Notes under the pieces: model-generated
Seen by the model: only the letters and a program-made list of their open reading frames with translations
Told to the model about the DNA's origin: nothing
The model's database searches: none
Shown: positions 49,807 through 60,672 of the stretch, piece by piece
Numbering within the stretch: position 1 is the first letter of the stretch
Layout: every line of letters begins with the position of its first letter
Position numbers and translations under genes: made by a program
NCBI GenBank assembly: GCA_021442455.1
Contig: JABUSY010000021.1
Coordinates: 80,630-144,629 of the forward strand
Length of the DNA stretch: 64,000 nucleotides
Reading direction: 5' to 3'
Origin: Lachnospiraceae bacterium
Lineage (GTDB): Bacteria > Bacillota > Clostridia > Lachnospirales > Lachnospiraceae

Positions 49807-50889
49807 ATGAAAACGTATCTAGTAACGGGGGGAGCTGGTTTTATTGGTTCAAACTATATTCATTACCTGTTTAAAAAATATGATGATTCAATCAAAATTA
49901 TTAATGTGGATAAGCTAACCTATGCAGGGAACTTGGAAAATCTTAAAAGTATAGAAAATAGAGAAAATTACAAATTTATAAGAGCCGATATCTGTGATCA
50001 TGAAGTAATTAATAAAATATTTGAACTAAATGAAATCCAGAGAGTGGTACATTTTGCAGCAGAAAGCCATGTGGATAGGAGTATTAAAAATCCAGAGATT
50101 TTTATACAAACCAATGTACTGGGTACATTGGTGATGTTAGAGGCTGCAAAAGCTGCCTGGAAACTTTCAGATGGGACTTTTAAAGCAGATCATAAGTTCT
50201 TACATGTATCTACGGATGAAGTATATGGTTCTTTGGAAGAAAATGCAGCATATTTTTATGAGACTACTCCGTATGCGCCGCACAATCCGTATTCAGCTAG
50301 CAAGGCTTCTTCTAATATGTTGGTTAAGTCATATATGGATACTTATCAGTTTCCAGCTAATATTACCAACTGTAGTAATAATTATGGCCCTTATCAATTC
50401 CCTGAGAAGTTAATTCCTTTGATTATTAATAATGCACTCCAAGGAAAACAGCTTCCGGTGTATGGAGATGGGGAAAATATACGTGATTGGCTATATGTGA
50501 GAGATCATTGTAAGGCTATAGATATGGTTCAGGAAAAGGGGGATCTTTTTGAAATCTATAATATTGGAGGACATAACGAAAAACAGAATATTCAGATTAT
50601 TCATATTATTATTAAAATTTTACGAGAAATAATGCAGGATCAGGATCCGAGGAAAAAGAATATAGATGAAAATTTGATTACTTATGTGACAGATCGAAAA
50701 AGTCATGATAGACGATATGCGATTTCGCCTGACAAGATTAAGGCAGAAGTGGGCTGGTATCCAGAAACAATATTTGAACAAGGGATCAAAAAGACAATTG
50801 TTTGGTTTTTGGAACATGAGGATTGGCTGAAGAATGTCACCAGTGGTGAATATCAGCGTTATTATGAAGAGATGTACAGTGCCAGATAA
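49807..50889 (+). CDS. rfbB: dTDP-glucose 4,6-dehydratase
   Basis: NAD-dependent; makes dTDP-4-keto-6-deoxyglucose for rhamnose and, probably, for the WecE-like aminotransferase. 360 residues: [50 protein letters not shown], the catalytic Y-x-x-x-K in [12 protein letters not shown] and [17 protein letters not shown]. Slightly longer than many homologues; the insertion near 255-290 ([14 protein letters not shown]) is still within family range. Confidence 0.96.
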   Translation: MKTYLVTGGAGFIGSNYIHYLFKKYDDSIKIINVDKLTYAGNLENLKSIENRENYKFIRADICDHEVINKIFELNEIQRVVHFAAESHVDRSIKNPEIFIQTNVLGTLVMLEAAKAAWKLSDGTFKADHKFLHVSTDEVYGSLEENAAYFYETTPYAPHNPYSASKASSNMLVKSYMDTYQFPANITNCSNNYGPYQFPEKLIPLIINNALQGKQLPVYGDGENIRDWLYVRDHCKAIDMVQEKGDLFEIYNIGGHNEKQNIQIIHIIIKILREIMQDQDPRKKNIDENLITYVTDRKSHDRRYAISPDKIKAEVGWYPETIFEQGIKKTIVWFLEHEDWLKNVTSGEYQRYYEEMYSAR

Positions 50890-50942
50890 TTAAAAATCAA
50901 CACTTTTTTGTATATTTTTATCATGAAAGGAATAACAGAAAA

Positions 50943-51812
50943 ATGAAAGGTATCATTTTATCCGGTGGTTTAGGTACTCGTTTGCATCCATTGACCAAGG
51001 CTGTTTCGAAACAACTTATGCCGGTATATGACAAGCCGATGATCTATTATCCACTCTCTACATTAATGTTGGCTGGAATTCGGGAGATTTTGATTATTTC
51101 AACACCGAAAGATTTACCGGTATTTCAAGAGCTCTTAGGGACTGGAGAAGAATTAGGCTTGTCTTTTTCATATGAAATTCAAAAAGAGCCGCGTGGTTTG
51201 GCCGATGCTTTTATAGTCGGAAAAAAATTTATTGGAAATGATCCAGTGGCACTCGTACTTGGCGATAATATTTTTTATGGTCAAAGTTTTTCTAAAGTTT
51301 TATGTGTGGCGGCAGGACGCAAAGAAGGAGCAACGATCTTTGGATATTATGTAAGAGATCCTCGAAGATATGGTGTGGTCGAGTTTGATGAAAATGGAAA
51401 GGCACTTTCTATAGAGGAAAAGCCTGAACATCCAAAATCAAATTATGCTGTACCTGGATTGTATTTTTATAATAATCAAGTGGTAGAGATTGCTGAAAAT
51501 ATAAAACCTTCTGCTCGTGGGGAGATAGAAATTACCAGCGTCAATAATGAATATTTGCGCAAAGGGATTTTACATGTTGAGATTTTAGGAAGAGGATTTG
51601 CATGGTTGGATACTGGTAATCATGACTCTCTTTTGGATGCAGCAGATTTTGTAGCGGCTTTTCAGAAACGCCAGGGGCTTTACATTTCCTGTATTGAGGA
51701 AATAGCTTATAAAAGTGGGTTTATAACTAAAAAGCAGTTGATAAAACTAGCACAGCCTTTATTAAAAACTGCGTATGGACAATATTTATTGGAAGTTGCA
51801 GAGGGACTGTAA
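50943..51812 (+). CDS. rfbA: Glucose-1-phosphate thymidylyltransferase
   Basis: Makes dTDP-glucose from dTTP and glucose 1-phosphate; first step of the rhamnose pathway. 289 residues with the nucleotide-binding start [20 protein letters not shown], the K-P-M-I-Y-Y-P-L motif, [11 protein letters not shown] and [13 protein letters not shown]. Starts 53 bases after rfbB with AAAGGAAT upstream. Intact. Confidence 0.97.
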   Translation: MKGIILSGGLGTRLHPLTKAVSKQLMPVYDKPMIYYPLSTLMLAGIREILIISTPKDLPVFQELLGTGEELGLSFSYEIQKEPRGLADAFIVGKKFIGNDPVALVLGDNIFYGQSFSKVLCVAAGRKEGATIFGYYVRDPRRYGVVEFDENGKALSIEEKPEHPKSNYAVPGLYFYNNQVVEIAENIKPSARGEIEITSVNNEYLRKGILHVEILGRGFAWLDTGNHDSLLDAADFVAAFQKRQGLYISCIEEIAYKSGFITKKQLIKLAQPLLKTAYGQYLLEVAEGL

Positions 51813-51840
51813 ATATCGAATGTAATAAGGATAGAAAAAT

Positions 51841-52431
51841 ATGGGGAAAATAATAGTAGAAACAGGTAAAATTGAAGGTTTAAAGGTGATTACTCCAACA
51901 GTTTTTGAAGATAGACGTGGTTATTTTATGGAGACCTATAATTATAATGATTATAAAGAAGCAGGTATTGATATGGCTTTTGTACAGGATAATCAATCAG
52001 CTTCGAAAAAAGGTGTGTTGCGCGGACTGCATTTTCAGATCAATTATCCTCAGGATAAGTTGGTGCGAGTTATTAACGGAGAAGTGTTTGATGTAGCAGT
52101 TGATCTGCGTAAGGGATCGATTACTTATGGGAAATGGTAGGGAGTGATTCTTTCTGCTGAGAATAAAAAGCAGTTTTTTATTCCAAAAAATTTTGCACAT
52201 GGCTTTCTTGTTTTGTCTGACTATGCAGAGTTGTTATACAAATGTACGAGTTTTTATCATTCAAATGATGAAGGGGGAATCGCCTGGAATGATCCTGAAA
52301 TCAGTATTGAATGGCCCATTCCTGAAGGTATATCCGAAAAAGAATTGATTATTTCTGAGAAGGATCAAAAATGGACAGGCGTTAAAAGTTTATATAAACA
52401 GCGGAGGAATGATTTTGTTAGCTTATATTGA
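51841..52431 (+). pseudogene. rfbC: dTDP-4-dehydrorhamnose 3,5-epimerase with an in-frame amber codon
   Basis: The epimerase is needed between RfbB and RfbD. The reading frame is conserved from MGKIIVETGKIEGLKVITP through VLRGLHFQ (catalytic His) to VDLRKGSITYGKW, then codon 100 is TAG (52138-52140). The same frame continues cleanly with GVILSAENKKQFFIPKNFAH and GGIAWNDPEISIEWPIPEG to TGA at 52431. No other damage is visible, and all catalytic regions flank the stop. Readthrough gives a normal 196-residue enzyme. The residue at this position varies in the family, so CAG to TAG is only one possible origin. Without readthrough the only rhamnose epimerase visible here is dead, although rfbA, B and D are intact. 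See findings. Confidence 0.88.
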
Positions 52432-53191
52432 GAATTTTATAAAGTACAAGTCTTTGCTGAATGAATTAATTATACGTGATATTAAAACGAGATACAGACG
52501 TTCAGTTATGGGGGTATTGTGGTCTCTTCTGAATCCTTTATGTCAGATGATTGTACTCAGTATTATGTTCTCCAATATTTTTAAGTCGGATATTGAAAAT
52601 TTCCCTTTATATATTTTAAGTGGACAGGTAATATTTAATTTTTTTTCAGAATCAACAAATAATGCAATGAGCGCTATCATTGATAACACTTCCTTAATTA
52701 AAAAGACATATATACCAAAGTATTTATTTGTGTTATCAAGAATTATGTCAAGTGCAGTCAATCTTTTAGCTTCTTTTGCTGCGCTGATTGTGGTTATGTT
52801 GTTAACGAGGACGGAATTCCATATTGCAGTTTTGTTGTCATTTCTTCCAATGCTGCTGATTGTTTTGTTTACTATTGGCGTAGGATTAATACTAGCAGCG
52901 TATGTGGTTAAGTTTCGTGATATTGCTCATTTATATGGAATATTAGTTACAACGATATTATATCTGACGCCAATTATTTATCCAATGTCAATGATTTCTG
53001 GTATTGTAAAAAAAATTGTATGGTTGAATCCACTTACTAATATTGTAATTATGTTCAGAAATTTAGCATTGAACGGAATTTTACCAGGAGTGTTTTCAAT
53101 TTTGCTTGCATGTATGGAATGTATAGTTGTTATTTTCGTAGGATTATATGTTTTTTATAAAAAACAGGATTCTTTTATATTGAATTTGTAA
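52415..53191 (+). CDS. Polysaccharide ABC transporter permease (Wzm/TagG-type)
   Basis: About 258 residues with six membrane helices and the ABC-2 family motif LIIRDIKTRYRRSVMGVLWS near the N-terminus. Exports the finished lipid-linked polymer with the ATPase encoded next. I prefer the TTG at 52415 because GGAGG (52403-52407) is then seven bases away; the ATG at 52409 would leave a single base. Either start overlaps the end of rfbC, so its translation may be coupled to rfbC, which carries a premature stop. Confidence 0.87.
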   Translation: MLAYIENFIKYKSLLNELIIRDIKTRYRRSVMGVLWSLLNPLCQMIVLSIMFSNIFKSDIENFPLYILSGQVIFNFFSESTNNAMSAIIDNTSLIKKTYIPKYLFVLSRIMSSAVNLLASFAALIVVMLLTRTEFHIAVLLSFLPMLLIVLFTIGVGLILAAYVVKFRDIAHLYGILVTTILYLTPIIYPMSMISGIVKKIVWLNPLTNIVIMFRNLALNGILPGVFSILLACMECIVVIFVGLYVFYKKQDSFILNL

Positions 53192-53200
53192 AGGAAAACT

Positions 53201-53932
53201 ATGAGTGAATTAATGATTGAAATAAAGGAAGTCTCCATTCGATTTAAGCTGGAAAAAGAAGGCGTCAACAGTATAAAAGAATATATTTTATTCAAAATGA
53301 AAAGAAAGGTCAAATATGATGAATTGTGGGCATTGAAAAATGTGAGCTTTCAGATAAAACAGGGAGATTCTGTTGGATTATTGGGTTTCAATGGCAGTGG
53401 AAAAAGTACATTGTTAAAGGTAATTGCAGGTGTTTTAAAACCAACTAAAGGTGAAGTGAAAATTTATGGTACAATTGCTCCTTTAATTGAATTAGGCGCT
53501 GGATTTGATTTTGATTTAACGGGACGAGAAAATGTTTTTTTAAATGGTTCCATCTTAGGATATTCAAGAAAACAAATGATGAAGTATTATGATGATATAG
53601 TGGAATTTTCAGAACTCTCTGAATTTATGGATATACCAGTTAAAAATTATTCTTCTGGCATGTTGTCAAGATTGGCGTTTTCGATAGCGACCATTGGAAA
53701 GCCGGATATATTGATTATAGATGAGGTTTTATCAGTAGGAGATTTTCGATTTCAGCAGAAGTGTGAATGGAGAATCCAGAATATGATAAGTGATAAAACT
53801 ACTGTTCTTTTTGTATCTCATAGTATAGAACAAGTCAAAACTATATGCAAGCGTGCTGTTTGGTTGGAACAAGGTCAGGTGAAAATGATTGGAACTTCTG
53901 AGAAAATTGGAAATTTATATGAAGGCTCATGA
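53201..53932 (+). CDS. Polysaccharide ABC transporter ATPase (Wzt/TagH-type, short form)
   Basis: 243 residues. Walker A GFNGSGKST, signature YSSGMLSRLAFSIA, Walker B DILIIDEVLSVGD and switch His in FVSHSIEQ. It lacks the C-terminal carbohydrate-binding domain of long Wzt proteins, so export probably does not need chain-end recognition. It starts ten bases after the permease with AAAGGAAA upstream. Confidence 0.92.
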   Translation: MSELMIEIKEVSIRFKLEKEGVNSIKEYILFKMKRKVKYDELWALKNVSFQIKQGDSVGLLGFNGSGKSTLLKVIAGVLKPTKGEVKIYGTIAPLIELGAGFDFDLTGRENVFLNGSILGYSRKQMMKYYDDIVEFSELSEFMDIPVKNYSSGMLSRLAFSIATIGKPDILIIDEVLSVGDFRFQQKCEWRIQNMISDKTTVLFVSHSIEQVKTICKRAVWLEQGQVKMIGTSEKIGNLYEGS

Positions 53933-53945
53933 GCAAAAGATAATA

Positions 53946-54554
53946 ATGAAAAAAATATTTAAATATATAATTATCGTAGTTATAATATTGGGGTTTTCCT
54001 TTTTATATGCTCATATTAATAAAGAAGTACCTATATTTGATAAGACAGTTGATAGTGCCACTTATGGAAATATGGGAGAAATGACAACAGGGTTGTGTGT
54101 ACAGCAGAAATTTTTATGCAGCCAGAATGTTCTGAATGGCATCAGTATTAAATGTGTGACATACGGTCATCAACTGACATCTGTGTACAACTATCAGATT
54201 CTTGATGGGAAGACAGGGAAAATATTACGTGAAGGTATATTGAATGCTAAAGAAGTAAAAAACAACCAGTATTTTACGATTTGGTTTGATCAAATAACAG
54301 ATTGTAAGAATAGAGAATTATTGTTTACCTTGGAATCAAAAGATGCCAGTTTTGGTAATGCGCTTACTGTATATAATATACCGAAAGGAAATGAGCAGGC
54401 AGAGCTTCGCTTGAATTCAGATGATTTTTCAGAAAACACACTTGCAATTAGGACAATAAGCACAGACTTTGATTGGGAAACTTTTGTGGGAGTGTCTTTT
54501 TATCTCCTGTATTTGTACATATTTATTCAGGTATTGTTTAAATTTTTTAGTTAA
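53946..54554 (+). CDS. Bitopic extracytoplasmic protein of unknown function
   Basis: About 202 residues. An N-terminal helix (YIIIVVIILGFSFLYAHI) and a C-terminal helix (SFYLLYLYIFIQVLFKF) enclose a 150-residue external domain rich in beta-prone segments (GISIKCVTYGHQLTSVYNYQ; LLFTLESKDASFGNALTVYN). I do not recognise the family. Between the ABC exporter and a tandem GT, it may be an accessory of polymer export or assembly. Start uncertain: 53946 fits the membrane segment; the frame is open from 53889 inside wzt. Confidence 0.65.
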   Translation: MKKIFKYIIIVVIILGFSFLYAHINKEVPIFDKTVDSATYGNMGEMTTGLCVQQKFLCSQNVLNGISIKCVTYGHQLTSVYNYQILDGKTGKILREGILNAKEVKNNQYFTIWFDQITDCKNRELLFTLESKDASFGNALTVYNIPKGNEQAELRLNSDDFSENTLAIRTISTDFDWETFVGVSFYLLYLYIFIQVLFKFFS

Positions 54555-54571
54555 GAGATGGTAGCTGTTTT

Positions 54572-57004
54572 ATGAAAGAAAATAAATGTGAAGTGAAAAC
54601 AGAACGTTTTAATCTAGAAAATCATAAATTGTATATTCTTCAAGGAGTGGTCCCAAAAGGATATGAAGTGGAAGCAAGACTTGGAGGTGTGAGGTTACAA
54701 ATAAATACATTTGAGTGGAATAATGCCAGTGTCTTTGATACCCAAAATGATAAAAAGATTACAGTGGAGGTGCAGTTGCCAGATCTTTTGCCTAAGAAAG
54801 AAAAATTAGAGTTAAAAGTAGTGAAAAACAGAAAAAGTTTACCTTGGTTTTCAATTTCAACGAAGAAACTTTCCAAAAAAGCAGTAGAAGTTCCTTATTA
54901 TATAGAAGATGAAAATGTAAATTTTGAACAAAAAACTTGCAATATCAAAGGATGGGCGGTAGATACATCAAAAGTGAAAATCTTGTTGATCGATCAAAAG
55001 GGTGTTTCAATACGCTTTAAATTTCACAGAATGAGACGGCCAGATGTTGTAAGCGTATATAATGAATATTCTGTTTCTCCAGCATGTGGATTTTATATTG
55101 AGATTGATCATGTGAGTGGGAAAAAATATACTCTTATTTTTCAGTCTAAAACCCGACGGAGTGAATATCAAGTAATATTAAGCAGACGAGGAATATTAAT
55201 TAAAAAAATTTGGAAATATTATAGGAGAGGTAGTTATTATCTAAAAACACATGGTATTTGTGCTGTTTTTCATAAGATATTAAAAAATGTTAAAGCTAAG
55301 CGAAAAGGAATTTTGCAGTATCAGAAATGGCTTTCCAAACATTTGCCAGATCGAGCGGAATTGAATAAGCAGAAAAATGAAAGATTTTCCTACATGCCAA
55401 AATTTAGCGTGGTTGTTCCGTTGTATAAGACACCAAAAGTCTTCCTGAAAGAGTTGATTAGATCTATGCACAATCAGACTTATAGTAATTGGGAGTTGTG
55501 TTTATCTGACGGAAGCGGTAGTCAGTCTCCGCTGAAGGGGTTTTTGGAAAAGATTTGCCGAAAAGAGACTCGTATTAAATATGCGCGTTCAGTGACTCCA
55601 CTGAAAATCTCAGATAACATGAATAAGGCTATTGACATTGCTACCGGAGATTTTATTGTCTTTGCAGATCATGATGATGTATTGACCAAACACGCATTAT
55701 ATGAATGCGCTCGCTTGATAAATGAACACAGAGATGCAGAAATGATCTATTCGGATGAGGACAAAATATCAATGAATGGACATAATCTTTTTCAACCACA
55801 TTTTAAACCTGATTTTAATATTGATTTATTGTGTTCAATGAATTATATATGCCATCTCTGTGTAGTAAAAAAAGAGCTGCAGCAGAAGGTAGGAAAGTTA
55901 CGTCAAGCTTTTGATGGCGCACAAGATTATGATTTTATTTTGCGATGTGTGGAAAAAACGAAATCTATTTATCATATACCCAAAATATTATATCATTGGA
56001 GAAACCATGACGATTCCACATCAAAAAATCCAAAAAGTAAGTTGTATGCGTTTGAGGCAGGACAGCGTGCTATTCAAGCGTATTATAATAGAAATCGAAT
56101 TATGGCAAAAGTTGTTAAAGGGGAATATCTAGGTTTGTACAGAACAAAGTATCTTTTAGATTCGAAACCGTTTATTTCTATTATTATCCCGAATAAAGAT
56201 CATATAGAAGATCTGAAGCGATGTATTGATTCGATAGAATTGAAGTCGGATTATGAAAATTATGAGTATATTATAGTGGAAAATCATAGCACGAAAGAAT
56301 CTACTTTTAATTTTTATAAAAAGTTGGAAAAAGAAAACGCTAAAGTAAAAGTGATTTATTATCAGGGAAATGAGAAATTTAATTATTCGGCTATCAATAA
56401 TTTCGCTATAACGTATGCAAAGGGAGAATATTTGTGGTTGCTGAATAATGATACAGAAATGATCAATAAGGATTGTATAGAAGAACTGGTTGGCTATTGT
56501 ACACGTGATGATGTGGGAGTTGTAGGTGGTAGATTGTATTATGAGAATGATACCATTCAACATGCGGGAGTGGTTATTGGATTTGGTGGAGTAGCAGGAC
56601 ACTGTTTTCTTCAGCATCCAAGAGGTTCGGTAGGTTATTGTTGCAGAATCATCAGTGCACAGGATTATAGCGCGGTAACGGCTGCTTGTATGATGGTTAA
56701 AAGAAAAGTGTTTGAGGCGGTTCACGGTTTATCAGAGGAACTGGAAGTTGCATTTAATGATATTGATTTTTGTATGAAGGTAAGGAAAAAGGGAAAATTA
56801 ATTGTATATAATCCTTATGCGGAATTGTATCATTACGAATCGCAGTCAAGAGGATTAGAAGATACATTAGAAAAACAAAAAAGATTTCGGCGGGAAATCG
56901 AAATATTTGTGAAACGCTGGTCCGATATTTTACAAAACGGTGATCCTTATTATAATCCTAATTTAACTTTGGATAGTCAAGATTTTTCATTAAAGAGATT
57001 ATAA
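54572..57004 (+). CDS. Large tandem-domain GT2 glycosyltransferase with N-terminal beta domain
   Basis: 810 residues. Residues 1 to about 270 form a beta-rich region with two Ig-like or carbohydrate-binding-like repeats (LENHKLYILQGVVPKGYEVE; NIKGWAVDTSKVKILLIDQK). GT2 domain 1 (about 280-510) has FSVVVPLYKTPKVFLKELIR, FADHDDVL and FDGAQDYDFILRC; domain 2 (about 530-790) has ISIIIPNKDHIEDLKRCIDS, NYSAINNFAITYAKGEYLW, LNNDTEM and VAFNDIDFCMKVRKK. Paralogue of the 604-residue protein at 39748, which lacks the N-terminal region. Likely adds the bulk repeat of the polysaccharide. Full-length frame; the next 3.6 kb are decayed. Confidence 0.87.
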   Translation: MKENKCEVKTERFNLENHKLYILQGVVPKGYEVEARLGGVRLQINTFEWNNASVFDTQNDKKITVEVQLPDLLPKKEKLELKVVKNRKSLPWFSISTKKLSKKAVEVPYYIEDENVNFEQKTCNIKGWAVDTSKVKILLIDQKGVSIRFKFHRMRRPDVVSVYNEYSVSPACGFYIEIDHVSGKKYTLIFQSKTRRSEYQVILSRRGILIKKIWKYYRRGSYYLKTHGICAVFHKILKNVKAKRKGILQYQKWLSKHLPDRAELNKQKNERFSYMPKFSVVVPLYKTPKVFLKELIRSMHNQTYSNWELCLSDGSGSQSPLKGFLEKICRKETRIKYARSVTPLKISDNMNKAIDIATGDFIVFADHDDVLTKHALYECARLINEHRDAEMIYSDEDKISMNGHNLFQPHFKPDFNIDLLCSMNYICHLCVVKKELQQKVGKLRQAFDGAQDYDFILRCVEKTKSIYHIPKILYHWRNHDDSTSKNPKSKLYAFEAGQRAIQAYYNRNRIMAKVVKGEYLGLYRTKYLLDSKPFISIIIPNKDHIEDLKRCIDSIELKSDYENYEYIIVENHSTKESTFNFYKKLEKENAKVKVIYYQGNEKFNYSAINNFAITYAKGEYLWLLNNDTEMINKDCIEELVGYCTRDDVGVVGGRLYYENDTIQHAGVVIGFGGVAGHCFLQHPRGSVGYCCRIISAQDYSAVTAACMMVKRKVFEAVHGLSEELEVAFNDIDFCMKVRKKGKLIVYNPYAELYHYESQSRGLEDTLEKQKRFRREIEIFVKRWSDILQNGDPYYNPNLTLDSQDFSLKRL

Positions 57005-60000
57005 GAAGGGTAAGGGGGAAGTTGCTATGTGCGTATAATCTTTTACTATTTCTATTAAAAATGGATGAGCACATACTCTTGATGTAAAAAAGTATATGCA
57101 AATCTAGTATAAGAAACGAAGTTGTGTACAACTAATCTAATGATTTACTGATGATACAGAACACAAATAAGATCTAGAGATGCAGTGATTCTCTCAGTTC
57201 AGATAGATTATATGTATATGGAAAATTAGAAAGAACAAGGTGTCATATTGTCTAAATCAACATTCATTAATTATAAATTTTAATGAAGAATTAGCGTATT
57301 TATACTATGGATACGATGTTGTGATAAAGTAGCGAAATGAAATGTTTTGGCATGAGATTTTAAGTGTGAATAAGTTCATAAGAATAAAATGAACATCTTA
57401 GATCAGTGGTGATAAATAGATTTTTAAAGCTTGGAGCAAATTATGACCAAACACTGCATGCGGAGAAAGTACTAGTGGTAATCGAGAATATCAGTAGCCA
57501 TTTACAAATCAGATGAAGTAACAGTGAGTTCAATACACAACAATGTTCAACAATAATGAAAATGAAAAAAATATGTGCAGCTAGAAAAATCAGAGAAATA
57601 AGAATTACTGCATTTATGTTTTTGGGAAAACAAAGCAAGAGCATCAATATAGCTCAAAGACGATTAGATAAATGATAAAATACTGTTGCAATCAAAAATG
57701 TAATGGGAATAAAGCGATAAGTGTGGTTATGGAATTTGAACATTGCATATAGGCGATTATATAGTTAAGGTGAATAAATGAGAGTGATATTATGACGGCT
57801 TTGTAGCAGAACGATACAAATGATGAATATACATTTTTCTTATAGACGATTCACATGCTTAGTAGAAATTTGTGATTTCCAAAGAGCAGTAGCAAGTTTT
57901 TTATCCAGGTAATCAGTGCCAATATTGTTGTTAGAAAATATAATAATTTATTTTGTAACTGGAATGGAGATATCCAGCTTTAATTTATCGACGAAGATTT
58001 ATCATTTATTGAGAAGTGCATTTTCCTCTGGTGATCCATATGGCTCAGTGTATAAGATAAAAGTAGTTGTAAAAGTATTGTGATTATAAAAAGGAATCCT
58101 TTGAGGTGAATTTATCAAATTATTATTTCAAGCTAGAATTGGACTCTGACAGATGATGATTTTTAGAAAATGTGATGTTTGATGAAAATGGGAACATTGT
58201 GATGCATAATCATGTATGCAATAAAAAAATTGAAAAAAATACGGGAATATATAATATGAAAAAAGATTGCTATTACGCTTGATATAGGACATGGTTTAAC
58301 AACAAAACAAAAAATTCGAATGTCTTTTCTACATTCAAATTGATGATATCAGTTAGGTTGTGGATAACGCGTTAAAAAAAGGTATAAGGAAGGTATTGTG
58401 AAGACATATTCTGACAACTTACTTTAAAGTTATATATATTTTTATTATTCTGTGGACGCGGAATAAAGATTGAAGCATAGATTTATATATATAGATCGTT
58501 CTCTTAGAAAAATGGAATATTGAGTGTTGTTACTTTAAAAGCAAAGATATTTTGGATATATATGTTATTTAGGATAAAAGCATCCAGTCCAATGTGGGAA
58601 TGTAACGGTTACTTTGCACAGCAAGTATTTTGACTTATGATGGTGTACATTTAAAAAAATATCAAAAGCGCTGTGTTGAAAAAGCTAAAGTTTACAATTG
58701 ATTGTATTGGCAAGCATATGATGATAGGGTGCATGTACTATTCGTTGATATAGTTGGTGTAAGAATATATGAATACGGTAAAAGTTATAGAATTATATTG
58801 TGGCAATGCTTTCAGTAAAAGGCAGTGAGGTACAGATTGAGAGTTAGATTCTCTGGTTTTGTTGATGAAATTCTGTTGCAATGTCTGGAATTCTCAAGAA
58901 ATTTTAGTGAATCAGCTGGTTTTATTTGCATATATTTTCGTAAAATTTGATAGACAATGGGATGGGTATAGAAAAAAAGGATATGAATTTTATTATAAGA
59001 GTCATATAATTAATTTTAGAAACAATTCTTTCGTGGAATCCTTATTTCTGGCAAATGCTTGATTTATTAGGTGAGTCTAGTGGATGCGCTCATTTCATTA
59101 TAATATTGAAAAATGTTGTTGGTATACTCAGAATTATAAAGGGAATATTGTTCTACCAAGTAAGAAGAAGTAAGATGCTTCGCATGAATCTAATACATTA
59201 GTGTTTCATAGTTATTTGCAACTATCTGAAAAAGATACAAAGTGAATTTATGATTATGTCAGTGAGGTATGAAACTCAATATCTCTGATCGTGCCAATTA
59301 TAAGTCTACTGGAGAGAGGAAAAGTATATAGCTTCACATATTTTCCACAAAATTATGATACTATATTTTATAGTAAATCAATATAAAAGTGAGTATTTGC
59401 TTACACTATCATGCGTATCATGATATTTTACAGTATCACTGCTAGCTATCATTTTTCCATTTGAGTAAATCGTATCCATTTTTTTTATGAGGTGCTTATT
59501 GGTCAAAAAAGGTTTGGATAATCGCTTGTTTGAAAAACGGTATATGTTAAATTATTAAATCTGTTTTATATATAATGAGGATTTTGTTAAAGCTGCATAA
59601 AAATCTCTTACCTTGTCCATTTGTTAATAGATTGTCATCATCAATAAGATTGCCCCACTGGATGGGACTGAAGATAATTAATTGTTTTTTATGTTTATCA
59701 GTTTGCAAAAGATCATCGTTTTCCATGATAATATTTTGTAACTTTTGAAAAGCTAATATTCATGACATGGATTTCAAAGACAACAGTCGTTGGAACTATC
59801 GTTAAATTTCAATTTGTCATGAGTTTGTTTTAGAACATTTTTAATGTTTTCTGTAATGTATTTTTCAGTATTGTATATAGTCGATCTGTGATTGATGTTT
59901 TTTACAAATTTTTGTTGTTGAAAAGCTTTTTCATCTTTAAGGTTAAGGTGTAGTTTTTTTTCGTTCGGTTAAATCTTAAAAAACGATCAGAGTTCGTACA

Positions 60001-60672
60001 ATTTATTAAGTGATACCGTGCATAAGCAATAATTATGTTTAACTATAATTATTACTATAGTATAAAAGTTAAAGATGTTGTTTATTGTGAATACTCAAAA
60101 TTCGTAAAAAAAGGCAAAAAAATTGACTTTGAATTAACTGTGTGTTAGAGTAAAAATAACATTGAATATTTAGATTTTATATGAGAGAAAAAATATACAA
60201 TGATCGGTGCGAATGTATGATATTTTGTATTTCCGTTTTCTAAAGAAGAGGAGGTTTTGCCTGTGATTTCTAAAAAGAGAATTTAATTTTCTTATATAAA
60301 ATCGGTTTAAATAAACGAAATTAAGGACATGAAGATGAACTTTTTGCTAGTTTAGTAGTAGCTGTTAATAAAATAAATTTGTTGCTATGGGGTCTGGTTC
60401 TTCAAGTGTGTTTCCTTTAAACACTTATTCAAAGAAAGTTAATATTTGTTGTAAAAATGCTTGTATTTGCATTTTACAAATTTGCTTCGTTGAGTGTAAA
60501 ATCAATATGATTAATAACAGTTTTAGGAATTTATTTTCTTTTTTATATCTTGGTGCAACAGAATTATTATGTTTGTTGAAAAATTAGAGCGTATACATAT
60601 ATTAATATATTACAAGATATTGTGTATGATGCTTGCTCGGTACTATTACAAAAATGATTCAAGGAGGCTATC
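57005..60672. other. Long decayed stretch before glmS
   Basis: 3.6 kb of AT-rich DNA with stops in all frames; no domain could be named. Short open pieces at 58859-59062 and 60387-60587 (plus) lack ribosome sites. Length would suit two or three lost genes, probably of the glycan cluster because the orientation and density of the flank are the same. A possible glmS promoter lies at its end (TTGAAA 60576-60581, 16-base spacer, TATATT 60598-60603). No glmS ribozyme core was seen upstream of glmS. Confidence 0.45.

Noticed and set aside
59547-59726. 59-codon minus-strand ORF (MENDDLLQTDKHKKQLIIF...).
   Set aside because: Open frame with a plausible composition, but no ribosome site, no recognised homology, and it lies in a stretch full of stops; likely chance or a remnant.
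60480-60672. glmS ribozyme upstream of glmS.
   Set aside because: No conserved catalytic-core segments were seen in the 190 bases before the start; the region is AT-rich decayed DNA with only an ordinary promoter-like pair.
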